Source: Alphaproteobacteria bacterium (lineage in GTDB: Bacteria > Pseudomonadota > Alphaproteobacteria > Thalassobaculales > Thalassobaculaceae). From it: a stretch of 57,191 bases of DNA. The translations under genes were made by a program, and so were the position numbers. Under the pieces are notes generated by a model, which saw only the letters and a list, made by a program, of their open reading frames with translations, ran no database searches and was not told where the DNA came from. The stretch's first letter is position 1. Each line of letters starts with the position of its first letter. Below are positions 1-8,231 of this stretch, one piece after another. The DNA is taken from the NCBI GenBank assembly GCA_022822665.1, contig JAJEAR010000032.1, positions 1-57,191 of the forward strand. The letters are read 5' to 3'.

Positions 1-3
1 CCA

Positions 4-140
4 CACGGCCCACCCCGCTTCAGGCCAAGGTATTCGAACTCCTAGGGGTTCGGCCGTAGTGTACCCAGTAACCCGCAACTGAAATCTGTCGAATGGCAGT
101 CATATCAACCAGTTGCGTTTGATCAAGGCTGGAACTTCGG
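4..140. repeat. Left copy of 137-bp inverted terminal repeat
   Basis: This stretch is the exact reverse complement of positions 57055-57191; position p pairs with 57195-p. The match breaks at 141/57054, and the repeat may continue past the contig end. It contains an 18-bp near-palindrome around 35-52 (CGAACTCCTAGGGGTTCG). No convincing gene is seen in it. The likeliest reading is a repeat present several times in the genome at which the assembly stopped; a true terminal inverted repeat of a mobile unit is less likely because the window carries chromosomal genes including a tRNA. Confidence 0.9.
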
Positions 141-224
141 ACTAGGGGCGACCTCGCCTGCGCTGTTTTGATTGCGTCGCAATCGCTGTGCAGATAGGGT
201 TCTCGGAAGTCGGAGGGCCTGGCC

Positions 225-467
225 ATGGCGAGCATCACGATCCGCAACCTCGACGACGACGTGAAAACGCGCCTGCGCGTGCGCGCCGCCGAGCACCACC
301 GCTCCATGGAGCAGGAGGCGCGGGTGATCCTGCGCGACGCGGTGGGGTGCAAGCCTGGTTCGCGGAACCTCGCGAGTGTCGTCCGCTCGCATTTCGGACC
401 GGACAACGGTGTGGACCTCGAGTTGCCGCCACGTGAGACCGGGCGTGAGCCACCGTCTTTCGATTGA
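225..467 (+). CDS. FitA-like ribbon-helix-helix antitoxin
   Basis: An 80-residue protein that should bind and neutralise the PIN toxin encoded just downstream and repress their shared promoter. The N-terminus MASITIRNLDDDVKTRLRVR is typical of the FitA/VapB ribbon-helix-helix beta strand and first helix, and the segment after it (EHHRSMEQEARVILRDAV) is the usual second helix. A purine-rich ribosome site (GGAGG about 8 bases upstream) supports the ATG at 225. The toxin begins 9 bases after the stop, the normal layout of such pairs. The C-terminal third (residues 41-80) is the part expected to contact the toxin and is not diagnostic. The gene looks intact. Confidence 0.85.
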   Translation: MASITIRNLDDDVKTRLRVRAAEHHRSMEQEARVILRDAVGCKPGSRNLASVVRSHFGPDNGVDLELPPRETGREPPSFD

Positions 468-476
468 GTTGCGGTC

Positions 477-902
477 ATGTCCGTGCTGCTCAACACCAAC
501 GTGGTGTCCGAACTGATCCGCAAGGCGCCCGATCCGGCCGTCGAGGCATGGGCCGCCAATCACGCCCTGGAAGAGTTGTTCTTCTCGGCGATCGGAGAAG
601 CAGAACTGCGATACGGCGCGGCCATCCTGCCGGCGGGCCGGCGGCGAGTGTCGCTGGTCTCGGATATCAAGCGAATGCTGAGCGACGCCTTCGACGGCCG
701 CGTGCTGCCGTTCGACAGCAGGGCGGCCCGCGCCTATGCGGATATCGCGGCCATGCGCCGTTCAGCCGGCCGCAGGGTTCCGCCGGCAGACTGTCAGATC
801 GCGGCGATCGCACGCTCGCGCGATATGGCGGTCGCGACGCGCAACGTCAGGGACTTCGACGATGTCGACATCGAGATCGTCAATCCGTGGACGGCGGTGT
901 AA
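477..902 (+). CDS. VapC/FitB-type PIN-domain toxin, catalytic Asp replaced
   Basis: A 141-residue PIN-domain protein of the VapC/FitB family, normally a metal-dependent RNase and the toxic half of a toxin-antitoxin pair. The fold is complete: the SE of the first motif (S11-E12), the middle acidic residue (E43), the PADCQIAA motif with D105, and ATRNVRDF with D126, ending in the typical NPW. However, the first motif reads LLNTNVVSE where the family has LLDTNVxSE, so the first metal-binding aspartate is Asn6 (codon AAC). In known PIN enzymes this residue is essential, so the toxin may be inactive, leaving a pair that could still act as a DNA-binding complex. The reading frame is otherwise undamaged. 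Confidence 0.85.
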   Translation: MSVLLNTNVVSELIRKAPDPAVEAWAANHALEELFFSAIGEAELRYGAAILPAGRRRVSLVSDIKRMLSDAFDGRVLPFDSRAARAYADIAAMRRSAGRRVPPADCQIAAIARSRDMAVATRNVRDFDDVDIEIVNPWTAV

Positions 903-1359
903 GCAGCAGACCGAAGCCTTCGCACGGGTCAGGGTCGATGCCCTGCTTGAGGACGCCTGCCGGACCCTGACCGACGGTGATACCGGCGAAGTTCCGACCG
1001 ATAAAGCCGCAAGGTCCCGCCCGGTCGTCCCGACCTGGTGTTCCCGAAACACCATTCAACGGGACCCCGCTTCGAAACTCCCGCGATCGGTGCCGGCAGT
1101 CGAACAGACATCACCGAAGAAAGTCAGCGCGGGGCGACGTGCATGGCTTCCACAGTCGCCCCGAACACGGCATCAACGTCAACGTTGGCCAACGCACCAC
1201 GCGGGTACCCCAACCCCCTGACCAGGCCGACGACAACCGGGGGGCATCACGCCCCCTTTCCGCTCTGGCGAGGTCCTCCTGCACCTGTCCGTCAGTTGCC
1301 GCAGCCAGGGCCGTCGGCCGGGTCCCGACGCGTGCCTTCCGGGCCATGGTCGTCGCCGG
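903..1359. other. Gene-free spacer between toxin and acyl-CoA synthetase genes
   Basis: About 450 bases lie between the stop of the PIN gene (plus) and the stop of the acyl-CoA synthetase (minus). Several open frames cross it on both strands, but none has recognisable protein features or a plausible start. No strong hairpin or repeat was noticed. Confidence 0.5.
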
Positions 1360-3474
1360 TCAGGACGGCACGATCAGCGCGTCCACCCCGGCGACACCCT
1401 GTCCTTCGGGCAGCACGATGCACGGGTTGATGTCGATGCTCGAGAACCGGCCGGCATTGGCGGCGGCAAACACCGACAGGTTGACCAGGGTACGGGCGAG
1501 AGCGTCGATGTCGCACGGAGGCTGGCCTCGCGCGCCCTCCAGCATCCTGATGCCGCGAATCTCGCGGATCATGCGATGGGCCTCGTCCAATCCAAAGGGA
1601 GCGATCCGGAAGGTCACGTCGCCCAGCACCTCGACGAACACGCCCCCAAGGCCGAACATCACCACCGGCCCGAAAACCGGGTCGCTGATCACGCCGAGCA
1701 CCGTCTCCACCCCGCCGGTGACCATCTCCGACAGGATGACGCCTGAGATCTGCGCATCGGGATAGTGGTGACGCGCAGCAGCGGTGATTTCCGAATGGAC
1801 CTTCGCCGCCTCCGCCGCCGAGTCCACGTCGAGCCTGACACCGCCGATCTCGGTCTTGTGCAGGATGTCCGGCGAGACAATCTTCATCGCCACAGACCTG
1901 CCAATCGCGGTCCACGCCTCGGCAGCCTCCCCGGGCGTGGTAGCAAGCCTGCTCGCGGCCATCGGTACTCCGGCCGAGGCAAGGATGCGGCGGGCCTCCT
2001 CCTCGTCCACGGTGCGGTCGGGAACCGTGATGGCGGCCGTCGGCAGTGACGGCGGCGCAGCCCCGGCGCCGCGTTCGAATGCGGTTCCGAAATGCGCCAT
2101 CGCCGCGGCCGCCCGGACCGCGCGCGCCGGATCCTCGAGGATGGTGTAGCCGGCCTCCTCGTATGCGCGAACCACGTCGTCCGGTGCCACGATCGAGAGC
2201 ACCATCGGTGCGTGGGCATACTGCTCGCGGATATCCCGGAGGGTCTCGATCAGCCTTGCGGAGACCATTCGCGAACCGGCAACCACGGTGAAGAACGCCA
2301 CCACGGCATCGTAGCCGCCCTCGTCCATCATGCTGCGCATGAACTTGCCGATCAGGCTCATGTCATTCAGTGCCTGGGCCGTGATATCGACCGGGTTGCG
2401 CACCCCGGCGAACGGGATCAGTTCCTTCAGGTACGCCTGCTGATCGGCCGGCATCGGCGCGACATCAAGTCCGCATGCCTCGGCCGTGTCGGCCATCTGG
2501 ACGCCGGCGCCGCCGGAGATGGTCATGATCCCGAGCTTGTCGCCGCGCGGCATCGCACCGGACTGGCACACAAGCGCAATGTCGAGCAGTTCCTCGATCG
2601 AGTCGACCCGGCAGACACCGTACTGGCGAAACAGCGCATCGTAGACATCATCGGCGCCGGCGAGCGAGGCGGTATGCGATGCCGCGGCCTCGGCACCGGC
2701 ACCGCTGCGCCCGACCTTCTGGAAGATCACCGGCTTGTTGGCGGCGTAGGCCCTCTCGAGTGCGTCACGAAGCCCCGGCCCGTTGCGCACGCCCTCGGCG
2801 TAGACCGCGATCACACCGACATCGGGTGCGTCGGCGTACCACGCGATGCACTCGGAAATCTCGATGTCGCATTCATTGCCCGTGGTGACCCAGTAGGTGC
2901 ACCGCACGCCGCGCTTGGCCGCCACCGTGTAGAGATGGCTGCCGAAGGCGCCGGATTGGCTCGCGATCGCGATCGGCCCGGGCTGGACCGGGTACTGTTC
3001 GACACTGGTGGAAAACGTCGCCAGCCAGTCGGTGCTGGCGTTGAATGCGCCGAGGCAATTCGGTCCCAGCAGCCTGATCCCGGTCCGCGCCGATATCGCG
3101 GTGAGCTCCGCCTGCCAGACGGCTCCCTGTTCATCCTGCTCGGCAAATCCGGAACTGAAGATCACCGCGGCGCCCACGCCCTTCTCCGCACAGTCGGCGA
3201 TGGTCTGGACCACGGCAGGGGCGGGGACCGCGACGATCACCGCGTCGACCTCGCCGGGCACCTCGAGGATCGACGGATAGGCCGTCACTCCCTGCACGGT
3301 GCTCCGGTTCGCATTGACCGCGTGGACTTCACCCTCGAACCGGCCGTTGAGCAGGTAGTGGAGTGGACGTCCACCGATTCGCGCCGGGTTGTCGGACGCC
3401 CCGATGACGGCGACCGAACGGGGATCCAGCAGCCGGGTCAGCGGACGTCTGGCAATGGGGGCGTGCGTGGTCAT
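1360..3474 (-). CDS. ADP-forming acyl-CoA synthetase (acetate--CoA ligase family)
   Basis: A 704-residue single-chain NDP-forming acyl-CoA synthetase, which converts an organic acid, CoA and ATP to acyl-CoA, ADP and phosphate. The N-terminal CoA-binding Rossmann domain starts at LLDPRSVAVIGASDNPARIG (about residues 11-35). The middle ligase domain contains SHTASLAGADD, the loop carrying the phosphorylated histidine. The C-terminal third is an ATP-grasp domain (MKIVSPDILHKTEIGGVRLD). The frame opens further upstream, but homology begins just after the ATG at 3474, which also avoids overlapping the cyclase gene ending at 3507. It is the last gene of a minus-strand set with gamma-glutamyltransferase and cyclase genes, so it may activate the acid released by those enzymes (inference). 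Confidence 0.88.
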   Translation of the reverse strand: MTTHAPIARRPLTRLLDPRSVAVIGASDNPARIGGRPLHYLLNGRFEGEVHAVNANRSTVQGVTAYPSILEVPGEVDAVIVAVPAPAVVQTIADCAEKGVGAAVIFSSGFAEQDEQGAVWQAELTAISARTGIRLLGPNCLGAFNASTDWLATFSTSVEQYPVQPGPIAIASQSGAFGSHLYTVAAKRGVRCTYWVTTGNECDIEISECIAWYADAPDVGVIAVYAEGVRNGPGLRDALERAYAANKPVIFQKVGRSGAGAEAAASHTASLAGADDVYDALFRQYGVCRVDSIEELLDIALVCQSGAMPRGDKLGIMTISGGAGVQMADTAEACGLDVAPMPADQQAYLKELIPFAGVRNPVDITAQALNDMSLIGKFMRSMMDEGGYDAVVAFFTVVAGSRMVSARLIETLRDIREQYAHAPMVLSIVAPDDVVRAYEEAGYTILEDPARAVRAAAAMAHFGTAFERGAGAAPPSLPTAAITVPDRTVDEEEARRILASAGVPMAASRLATTPGEAAEAWTAIGRSVAMKIVSPDILHKTEIGGVRLDVDSAAEAAKVHSEITAAARHHYPDAQISGVILSEMVTGGVETVLGVISDPVFGPVVMFGLGGVFVEVLGDVTFRIAPFGLDEAHRMIREIRGIRMLEGARGQPPCDIDALARTLVNLSVFAAANAGRFSSIDINPCIVLPEGQGVAGVDALIVPS

Positions 3475-3506
3475 GGAACCGGTCACTCTCCGGAATGGGT
3501 TGCGGC

Positions 3507-4553
3507 CTAAAGCGTGGCGATCGGGGCCGGCGGGCTTCCCACGGCTCCCGGCAGGCGCAACGGCGGTGCGGTCAGCAGGAAGCGGTGGCGTCCGAGTTCC
3601 GCCAGGCGGTCGCGCAGACCGGTCAGGTAGAACATTTCGCCGATGTGGATACCGAGCTTGAAGATGCACAGTTCGTGCAGCGGCAGCATGGCGAGAGGCA
3701 TGTCGCCAGGCGGCAGCGGAACGGAGGTATCCTCGATACCGTAGTTGTCGCCGATCACCACGGCGACGCCGCTGTCGCGGATCCAGTCATGCAGTCGGGC
3801 ATCACGGCCGTCGAGACAGGCATAGGTATGGTGCAGGCTGTGTTCGTCGGGGGAGCGCCTCATGTCCAGCAGCCCCTGGGCGAAACCGGTGTGGAAACAC
3901 ACCATGTCGCCTTCCTCCACCTCGATCCCGTCTTCCTCCATGATCCGCATCAGTTCCTCGAAGCCGACCTGCACCCGGGCGCGTCCGTGACGGCGCTCGA
4001 GGTCAACGAGGACCCCGCGGCCCTGCACGCAGGCCTCGGCCATGTTCTCGATCCCCAGTGCGCGGGCCTGCGACCCCTCGAAACGGGTGAACTCGTCCCC
4101 GGAGCGGTCCGTCTCCGGTCCGACCACATGTTCGCCGCCACGCCAGCCGTTGTAGTAGACGATCTCCGGTTCCCCGTCACCGTCGGCGTCAAACCATCCA
4201 CCGACATGGCAGAGACTGTCCCACTGGGTCGAGTATTGCAGGCAGATCAGGGCAGCATCATCGCACACCACGTCGGTCAGCCGCGGATCGGTGATGTGAA
4301 GCGGCATGTTGAAGTTCGCCAGCCCGCCACGCTGGGTCGCAAACAGGCGCGGCGGAAACCGGCGCGGGTTGAGCAGGCGCCCGCCCGGATAGTCGAGCGG
4401 AAGTGACAGGCAGAACCGTTCCCCGGTCTCGACCTCGCGAACGGCGCTCAGAACCCGTTCCGGGGTAAGCAGGTTGAGACGGCCTCTCTGGTCATCCGGG
4501 CCGAACTCACCCCAGTTCGACCCTTCCGGCCTGTTGACCCAGCGTCGCGCCAT
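3507..4553 (-). CDS. Cyclase-family metal-dependent hydrolase (kynurenine formamidase-like)
   Basis: A 348-residue member of the PF04199 cyclase family, whose known members are manganese- or zinc-dependent amidases/lactonases such as kynurenine formamidase and isatin hydrolase. Seen in the sequence: the metal/active-site segment STQWDSLCHVGGWFDADGD in place of the classical GTHxDxPxH motif, as in the longer subfamily, and GDMVCFHTGFAQG with a conserved histidine. The ATG at 4553 is chosen because AGGAAAGG lies at proper distance upstream and MARRWVNRPEGSNWGEFG resembles family N-termini. The next gene (acyl-CoA synthetase) starts 32 bases after the stop, so they are probably cotranscribed. 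The substrate is unknown; the order suggests hydrolysis of an amide or lactone to an acid that is then activated. Confidence 0.85.
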   Translation of the reverse strand: MARRWVNRPEGSNWGEFGPDDQRGRLNLLTPERVLSAVREVETGERFCLSLPLDYPGGRLLNPRRFPPRLFATQRGGLANFNMPLHITDPRLTDVVCDDAALICLQYSTQWDSLCHVGGWFDADGDGEPEIVYYNGWRGGEHVVGPETDRSGDEFTRFEGSQARALGIENMAEACVQGRGVLVDLERRHGRARVQVGFEELMRIMEEDGIEVEEGDMVCFHTGFAQGLLDMRRSPDEHSLHHTYACLDGRDARLHDWIRDSGVAVVIGDNYGIEDTSVPLPPGDMPLAMLPLHELCIFKLGIHIGEMFYLTGLRDRLAELGRHRFLLTAPPLRLPGAVGSPPAPIATL

Positions 4554-4667
4554 GACGTGATCCTTTCCTGCCGGCAAAGACACCGGATTGTCGGTATCCC
4601 CCGCCAACCCGGCAAGCACGATCCCTACGGCCAGGACGCCACTCCCGGCAAGGGACGGCCCGGTCGG

Positions 4668-6248
4668 TCAGTAGCCGATCGCGCACCCGTCCTTGCGCGG
4701 GTCCGATCCTCCGATCAGCACACCTTCGGTCCGGTCAATCCAGACACACTGGCTGCCACCGAGCGGTGTCGCGACATGTTCGAGCACGTGGCCGCGCCGC
4801 TCGAGTTCGACATAGGTCTCCGGCGCGAAGGCGTTTTCAACCTGCAGGACACCGTTGATTGCAAGGCTGCGTGGTTGGTCCATCGCCTCCTGAATGTCCA
4901 GCCCGCGGTCGAGTACATGGCTGAGCAGGCTCGCGTGGCCGACAGGCTGGTAATGGCCGCCCATGACCCCGAACGGCGCAACGGTCGCGCTGTCCTTCAT
5001 GACCATGCCGGGAATGATGGTGTGCATCGGGCGCTTTCCGCCCTCGATCCGGTTGGCATGGTCATGGTCGACGCGGAATGAACTGCCCCGGTTCTGCAGC
5101 ATCACGCCGGACCTTTCCGCCATGATGCCGGATCCGAACCCGGCGAACAGCGAGTTGATGAACGAAATCGCGTTGCCGTCGGCGTCGACGCAGCAGAGAT
5201 AGGTCGTGTCCTCGTGATCGGGAAAATCCGTCTCCGCCATCTCCGTCGCCCGGGCGGGATCGATCAGGGCATCAAGCCAGGCCGCATGTTCCCCGGACAG
5301 CAGCCAGTCAACGGGAACGGTGCAGAACCCGGGGTCGGTCACGTAGCGGTCACGCTGCCGGTAGGCCCTCTTGGCCGCCTCCGCCATCAGATGGACCCGA
5401 TCGACCTCCGACATGCCGCCTGGCTGGTGACGGGACAGGATGTTGAGCAGCATCAGGGCACAGACCCCCTGCCCGTTCGGCGGGCACTCGTACACGCGAA
5501 ATCCGCGGTAGTCGGTCGAGATGGGAGTGACGTATTCGGGCTCGCAGCCGGCGAAGTCATCCAGCGTGTGCAGGCCGCCGAGACCGCGCAGTCGCTCGAC
5601 AATGTCGTCGGCAACCGGACCGGTGTAGAACCCGTCCCTGCCCTGCTCCGCAATCCGCCGCAGGGTTGTGCCGAGTTCCGGCTGGCGGAAGATCGTCCCG
5701 ATGCGGGGCGCGGACCCGTCGAGCGTCATCCTGCGCGAGGAGACCGCATCGGCCATCAGCTTCGGTATCAGCCCGGCCCAGTCGGAACCGACCCGCTGCG
5801 CCACCGGATACCCGTTCTCGGCATAGTGGATGGCCGGCGCCAGCAGTTCATCGAGCCCCTTGCGGCCGTAATCGGCATTCAGCCGGCACCAGGCCGCGAC
5901 CGCTCCCGGTACGGTGACGGCATGCGGACTCTGGACCTCAATGGTCGAAACCCCGCGTTCGAGAAGCGCGTCCACGCTGGCGGCGGCCGGTGCGCGGCCC
6001 GAGCCGTTGATGGCGACGGGCTGCGAAGCCCCGTCCGGTGCGTAGAGCGCAAAGCAGTCGCCCCCGATCCCGGTCATGGCGGGCTCGACCACACACAGCG
6101 TCGCACAGGCGGCGATCGCCGCATCGACGGCATTGCCGCCAGACTTGAGGATGTCGATCCCGACCTGGCTCGCCAGCGGGTGGCTGGTAGCAATCATCGC
6201 GTCCGGTGCCATGACCGGGGAACGGCCGGGCCGGTGCAGGTCGCGCAT
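4668..6248 (-). CDS. Gamma-glutamyltransferase family protein
   Basis: A 526-residue Ntn-hydrolase of the gamma-glutamyltranspeptidase family. The large-subunit part has the usual GGNAVDAAIAACATLCVVEP and TGIGGDCFALY motifs. The self-cleavage site is HEDTTYLCCVDADGNAIS, where the second threonine would be the catalytic N-terminal residue of the small subunit (families show xTTH/YLxVVD). The ending GGSDPRKDGCAIGY is typical of the cytoplasmic YwrD-like branch. No signal peptide is visible, so it probably acts in the cytoplasm. GGAGAG precedes the ATG at 6248. It leads the operon with the cyclase and acyl-CoA synthetase genes; a remnant of a TRAP permease lies just upstream. Substrates may be gamma-glutamyl amides or related compounds. 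Confidence 0.9.
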   Translation of the reverse strand: MRDLHRPGRSPVMAPDAMIATSHPLASQVGIDILKSGGNAVDAAIAACATLCVVEPAMTGIGGDCFALYAPDGASQPVAINGSGRAPAAASVDALLERGVSTIEVQSPHAVTVPGAVAAWCRLNADYGRKGLDELLAPAIHYAENGYPVAQRVGSDWAGLIPKLMADAVSSRRMTLDGSAPRIGTIFRQPELGTTLRRIAEQGRDGFYTGPVADDIVERLRGLGGLHTLDDFAGCEPEYVTPISTDYRGFRVYECPPNGQGVCALMLLNILSRHQPGGMSEVDRVHLMAEAAKRAYRQRDRYVTDPGFCTVPVDWLLSGEHAAWLDALIDPARATEMAETDFPDHEDTTYLCCVDADGNAISFINSLFAGFGSGIMAERSGVMLQNRGSSFRVDHDHANRIEGGKRPMHTIIPGMVMKDSATVAPFGVMGGHYQPVGHASLLSHVLDRGLDIQEAMDQPRSLAINGVLQVENAFAPETYVELERRGHVLEHVATPLGGSQCVWIDRTEGVLIGGSDPRKDGCAIGY

Positions 6249-6263
6249 GTCAGTCTCTCCAGA

Positions 6264-6640
6264 TCAGCGGGCGGGTACCATGCGGCGGAACAGCCATGCC
6301 GCTGCCGCGCCTGGCGTGACCGGAACCGTTCCGCCGATAAGCGGTTCCAGGATGTCCATGCCGATCCGATCGTTTCCGGGCATGGCGAGCACCGTCGCGG
6401 AGACTAGCAGTACCGCGCGGATCAACCACTCACGATTTGTCTGTCGGGTCAGATGTCCAGCGTCATGAAAGTAGCCCCGGAGCGCTGTCCACGGCAACAC
6501 GCAGCGGGATCGCGCATCCCGACATGGTCGGGGCGCACGGCAATGCGACCCGCGTGGCCGGTCCCGGGTCGGGCGCGAGGAAGAACGGTACGAACCAGAC
6601 GAAGGTCCCGGGCCGCCCTGACTCCGGACCGGCACAAATC
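6264..6640 (-). pseudogene. Remnant of TRAP transporter fused permease (3' end only)
   Basis: Sixteen bases upstream of the gamma-glutamyltransferase start, the minus strand carries hydrophobic pieces that match the C-terminus of DctM-type or fused (4TM/12TM) TRAP permeases. One frame gives FVWFVPFFLAPDPG at about 6570-6610. After a frame change near 6460, the other gives ALRGYF at about 6450-6480 and REWLIRAVLLVSATVLAMPG, ending in FRRMVPAR before the stop at 6264. The order and spacing fit the last two membrane segments of such permeases, but the frame is broken and no upstream part is recognisable. I infer that the operon once began with an uptake system for the compound handled by the downstream enzymes. 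Recognition is by eye only. Confidence 0.5.
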
Positions 6641-6999
6641 GTGTTTGCCCGCGCAGGTACCGCTGCAAGAGATGCGCCACTCGCCACGCGCGGGGTTACA
6701 CGGGAGACCATGCCAGCGGCAGGTCATGTACATATACGCACGCCCGAGGCGGACAGGCCCCCAGTCCGCGGGCGCGCCAACGGCGTCAATGCCGGGGTGT
6801 TGCAGGCGACGGGTACCGTCACGCCGGTCCCCATGCAGGAGCAGGAAACTGCGCCTGACCGGTTCTTCTGTCCGGCCTTCTCCCTGCGCGCCCACCACCA
6901 TGCCTCCCGGGCACGGGCAGTGCCGGCATCACCTCTCGACCGGTCCCGAAACTGCCCCCGCGCTGGACGCGACTGACATCAGGCTGGTACGAGTTTCGG

Positions 7000-7704
7000 A
7001 TGCCAACGACAGCATCCCTGTGGTGGAGGCCCTGGCACACCGTGGCGGGTGCCGCCATGTTCCACGTGGATCTCGCGCCGCACGCGGACCACGAGGCGTG
7101 TGCGTTCTCTCTCCTTGACGGTGAAGAGAAGGCCCGTTGGCACCGCTTTCTCGTCCCCGGCGCCGGACGGCGTTTCGCCCTCTGCCGGGCGGCGCTCCGC
7201 ATCAACCTTGCCGAACGACTTGACTGCTCCAACAGCCGGCTTTCATTCAGGTACGGTGAACACGGCAAACCCTACGCTCTCGTCGACGGCCAGCGCGTGC
7301 ATACCGGATTCAACGTCAGCCACTGTGGTCTGCACGGCCTGCTCGTGTTCGCATCGAATGACAGGATTGGCATCGATGTGGCCGAGCGCACTCCCGGGCG
7401 CGATCTGGACGGCATCGCCAGCCTGGTCTACGGCCCGCTGGAACGCCGCATGCTGTCGCTCGCCTCCGGACTGCAGAAGGAACACCTGTTTTTCCGGCTC
7501 TGGAGCATGAAGGAGGCACTCATCAAGGCCCTGGGTTCCGGGTTCTCACTGAACCCGTCCGGGTTCGAAGTGCCCGAGGCAATGCTGCGGGGCGACCGGT
7601 CGGGTGTATTTCGGTTTCCCCACGCTCCATCGGACAGTTGGCACCTCATCGACCTGGGTGAGCAACGGTTTGCCGCCGCGTTCGCCTACAGGATGTCGGA
7701 TTGA
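7000..7704 (+). CDS. Sfp-type 4'-phosphopantetheinyl transferase
   Basis: A Sfp-like transferase that moves phosphopantetheine from CoA onto the serine of carrier proteins. Visible motifs in order: RYGEHGKPYAL (GKP), FNVSHCG, IGIDVAE with the magnesium-binding Asp and Glu, and FFRLWSMKEALIKALGSGF, the family signature W-S-x-K-E-A-x-x-K. Length (234, or 215 if it starts at Met20, position 7057) fits the Sfp group. Neither start has a clear ribosome site; the residues before Met20 look unlike the family, so 7057 is a real alternative. It is intact and is the only such enzyme in the window, so the polyketide synthase ACP and the freestanding ACP at 12336 are natural targets (inference). Confidence 0.85.
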   Translation: MPTTASLWWRPWHTVAGAAMFHVDLAPHADHEACAFSLLDGEEKARWHRFLVPGAGRRFALCRAALRINLAERLDCSNSRLSFRYGEHGKPYALVDGQRVHTGFNVSHCGLHGLLVFASNDRIGIDVAERTPGRDLDGIASLVYGPLERRMLSLASGLQKEHLFFRLWSMKEALIKALGSGFSLNPSGFEVPEAMLRGDRSGVFRFPHAPSDSWHLIDLGEQRFAAAFAYRMSD

Positions 7705-8231
7705 AGACCTTCGCGTCGCACGCAGGCCATTCCGACCGGATAGCCGGTCCGTCCATGTCACGAAAGTCATGGCTGAATGACCTCTTGCAAACTTGCTTGC
7801 AGAGATTGGTTGGAACGACGCCGATCGATCCTCTTGGGAGGAATCGAAACCGACTGTCAGTTCGAAAGGCCTGTCCCCCCGGCTGCGATGCCACAAGGTC
7901 TCGTATCAGCGGCCACGCGCCGGGATTCCGGGCTCTGGTGTGGAGGCTTGCAGACGGCCCTGCGGCAGTGTCCCCTTTCAGCACGATGTTAGGTCTTGAA
8001 AATTGAAGTCTTTACATGCTCTTGAGGCGGACTAAGGTCTCGGGATCCGGAAACTGTTGCGTTCCCGGAGGCGGGCAGGGCAGAGACTGGGGGCCGTGAC
8101 ATCGAGTTGGCGTTGAGGCTGTCTGAGACAAGCGACGGGGCGGACACAGTCACCTGCGCGAGCGGAGTCACAGGATGCCAGCGCCGCAACCGGACCGCGA
8201 ACCGACCCGGCAAGCGCGCGGAGACCCACAA
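7705..8231. other. Gene-free stretch before the dioxygenase alpha pseudogene
   Basis: About 530 bases without a recognisable gene. Short open frames exist on both strands but none looks like a known protein. A closely spaced direct repeat CTTGCA occurs around 7783-7800 (CTTGCAAACTTGCTTGCA). A locally AT-richer segment near 7985-8015 may be the old promoter of the downstream gene. Confidence 0.4.

Noticed and set aside
977..1765. 262-codon plus-strand open frame overlapping the acyl-CoA synthetase gene
   Set aside because: Most of it is antisense to the well-supported acyl-CoA synthetase, and the remainder has no recognisable features; GC-rich DNA gives many such frames.
2092..3510. 472-codon plus-strand open frame
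   Set aside because: It lies wholly antisense to the acyl-CoA synthetase, is rich in Arg, His and Gly, and has no family features.
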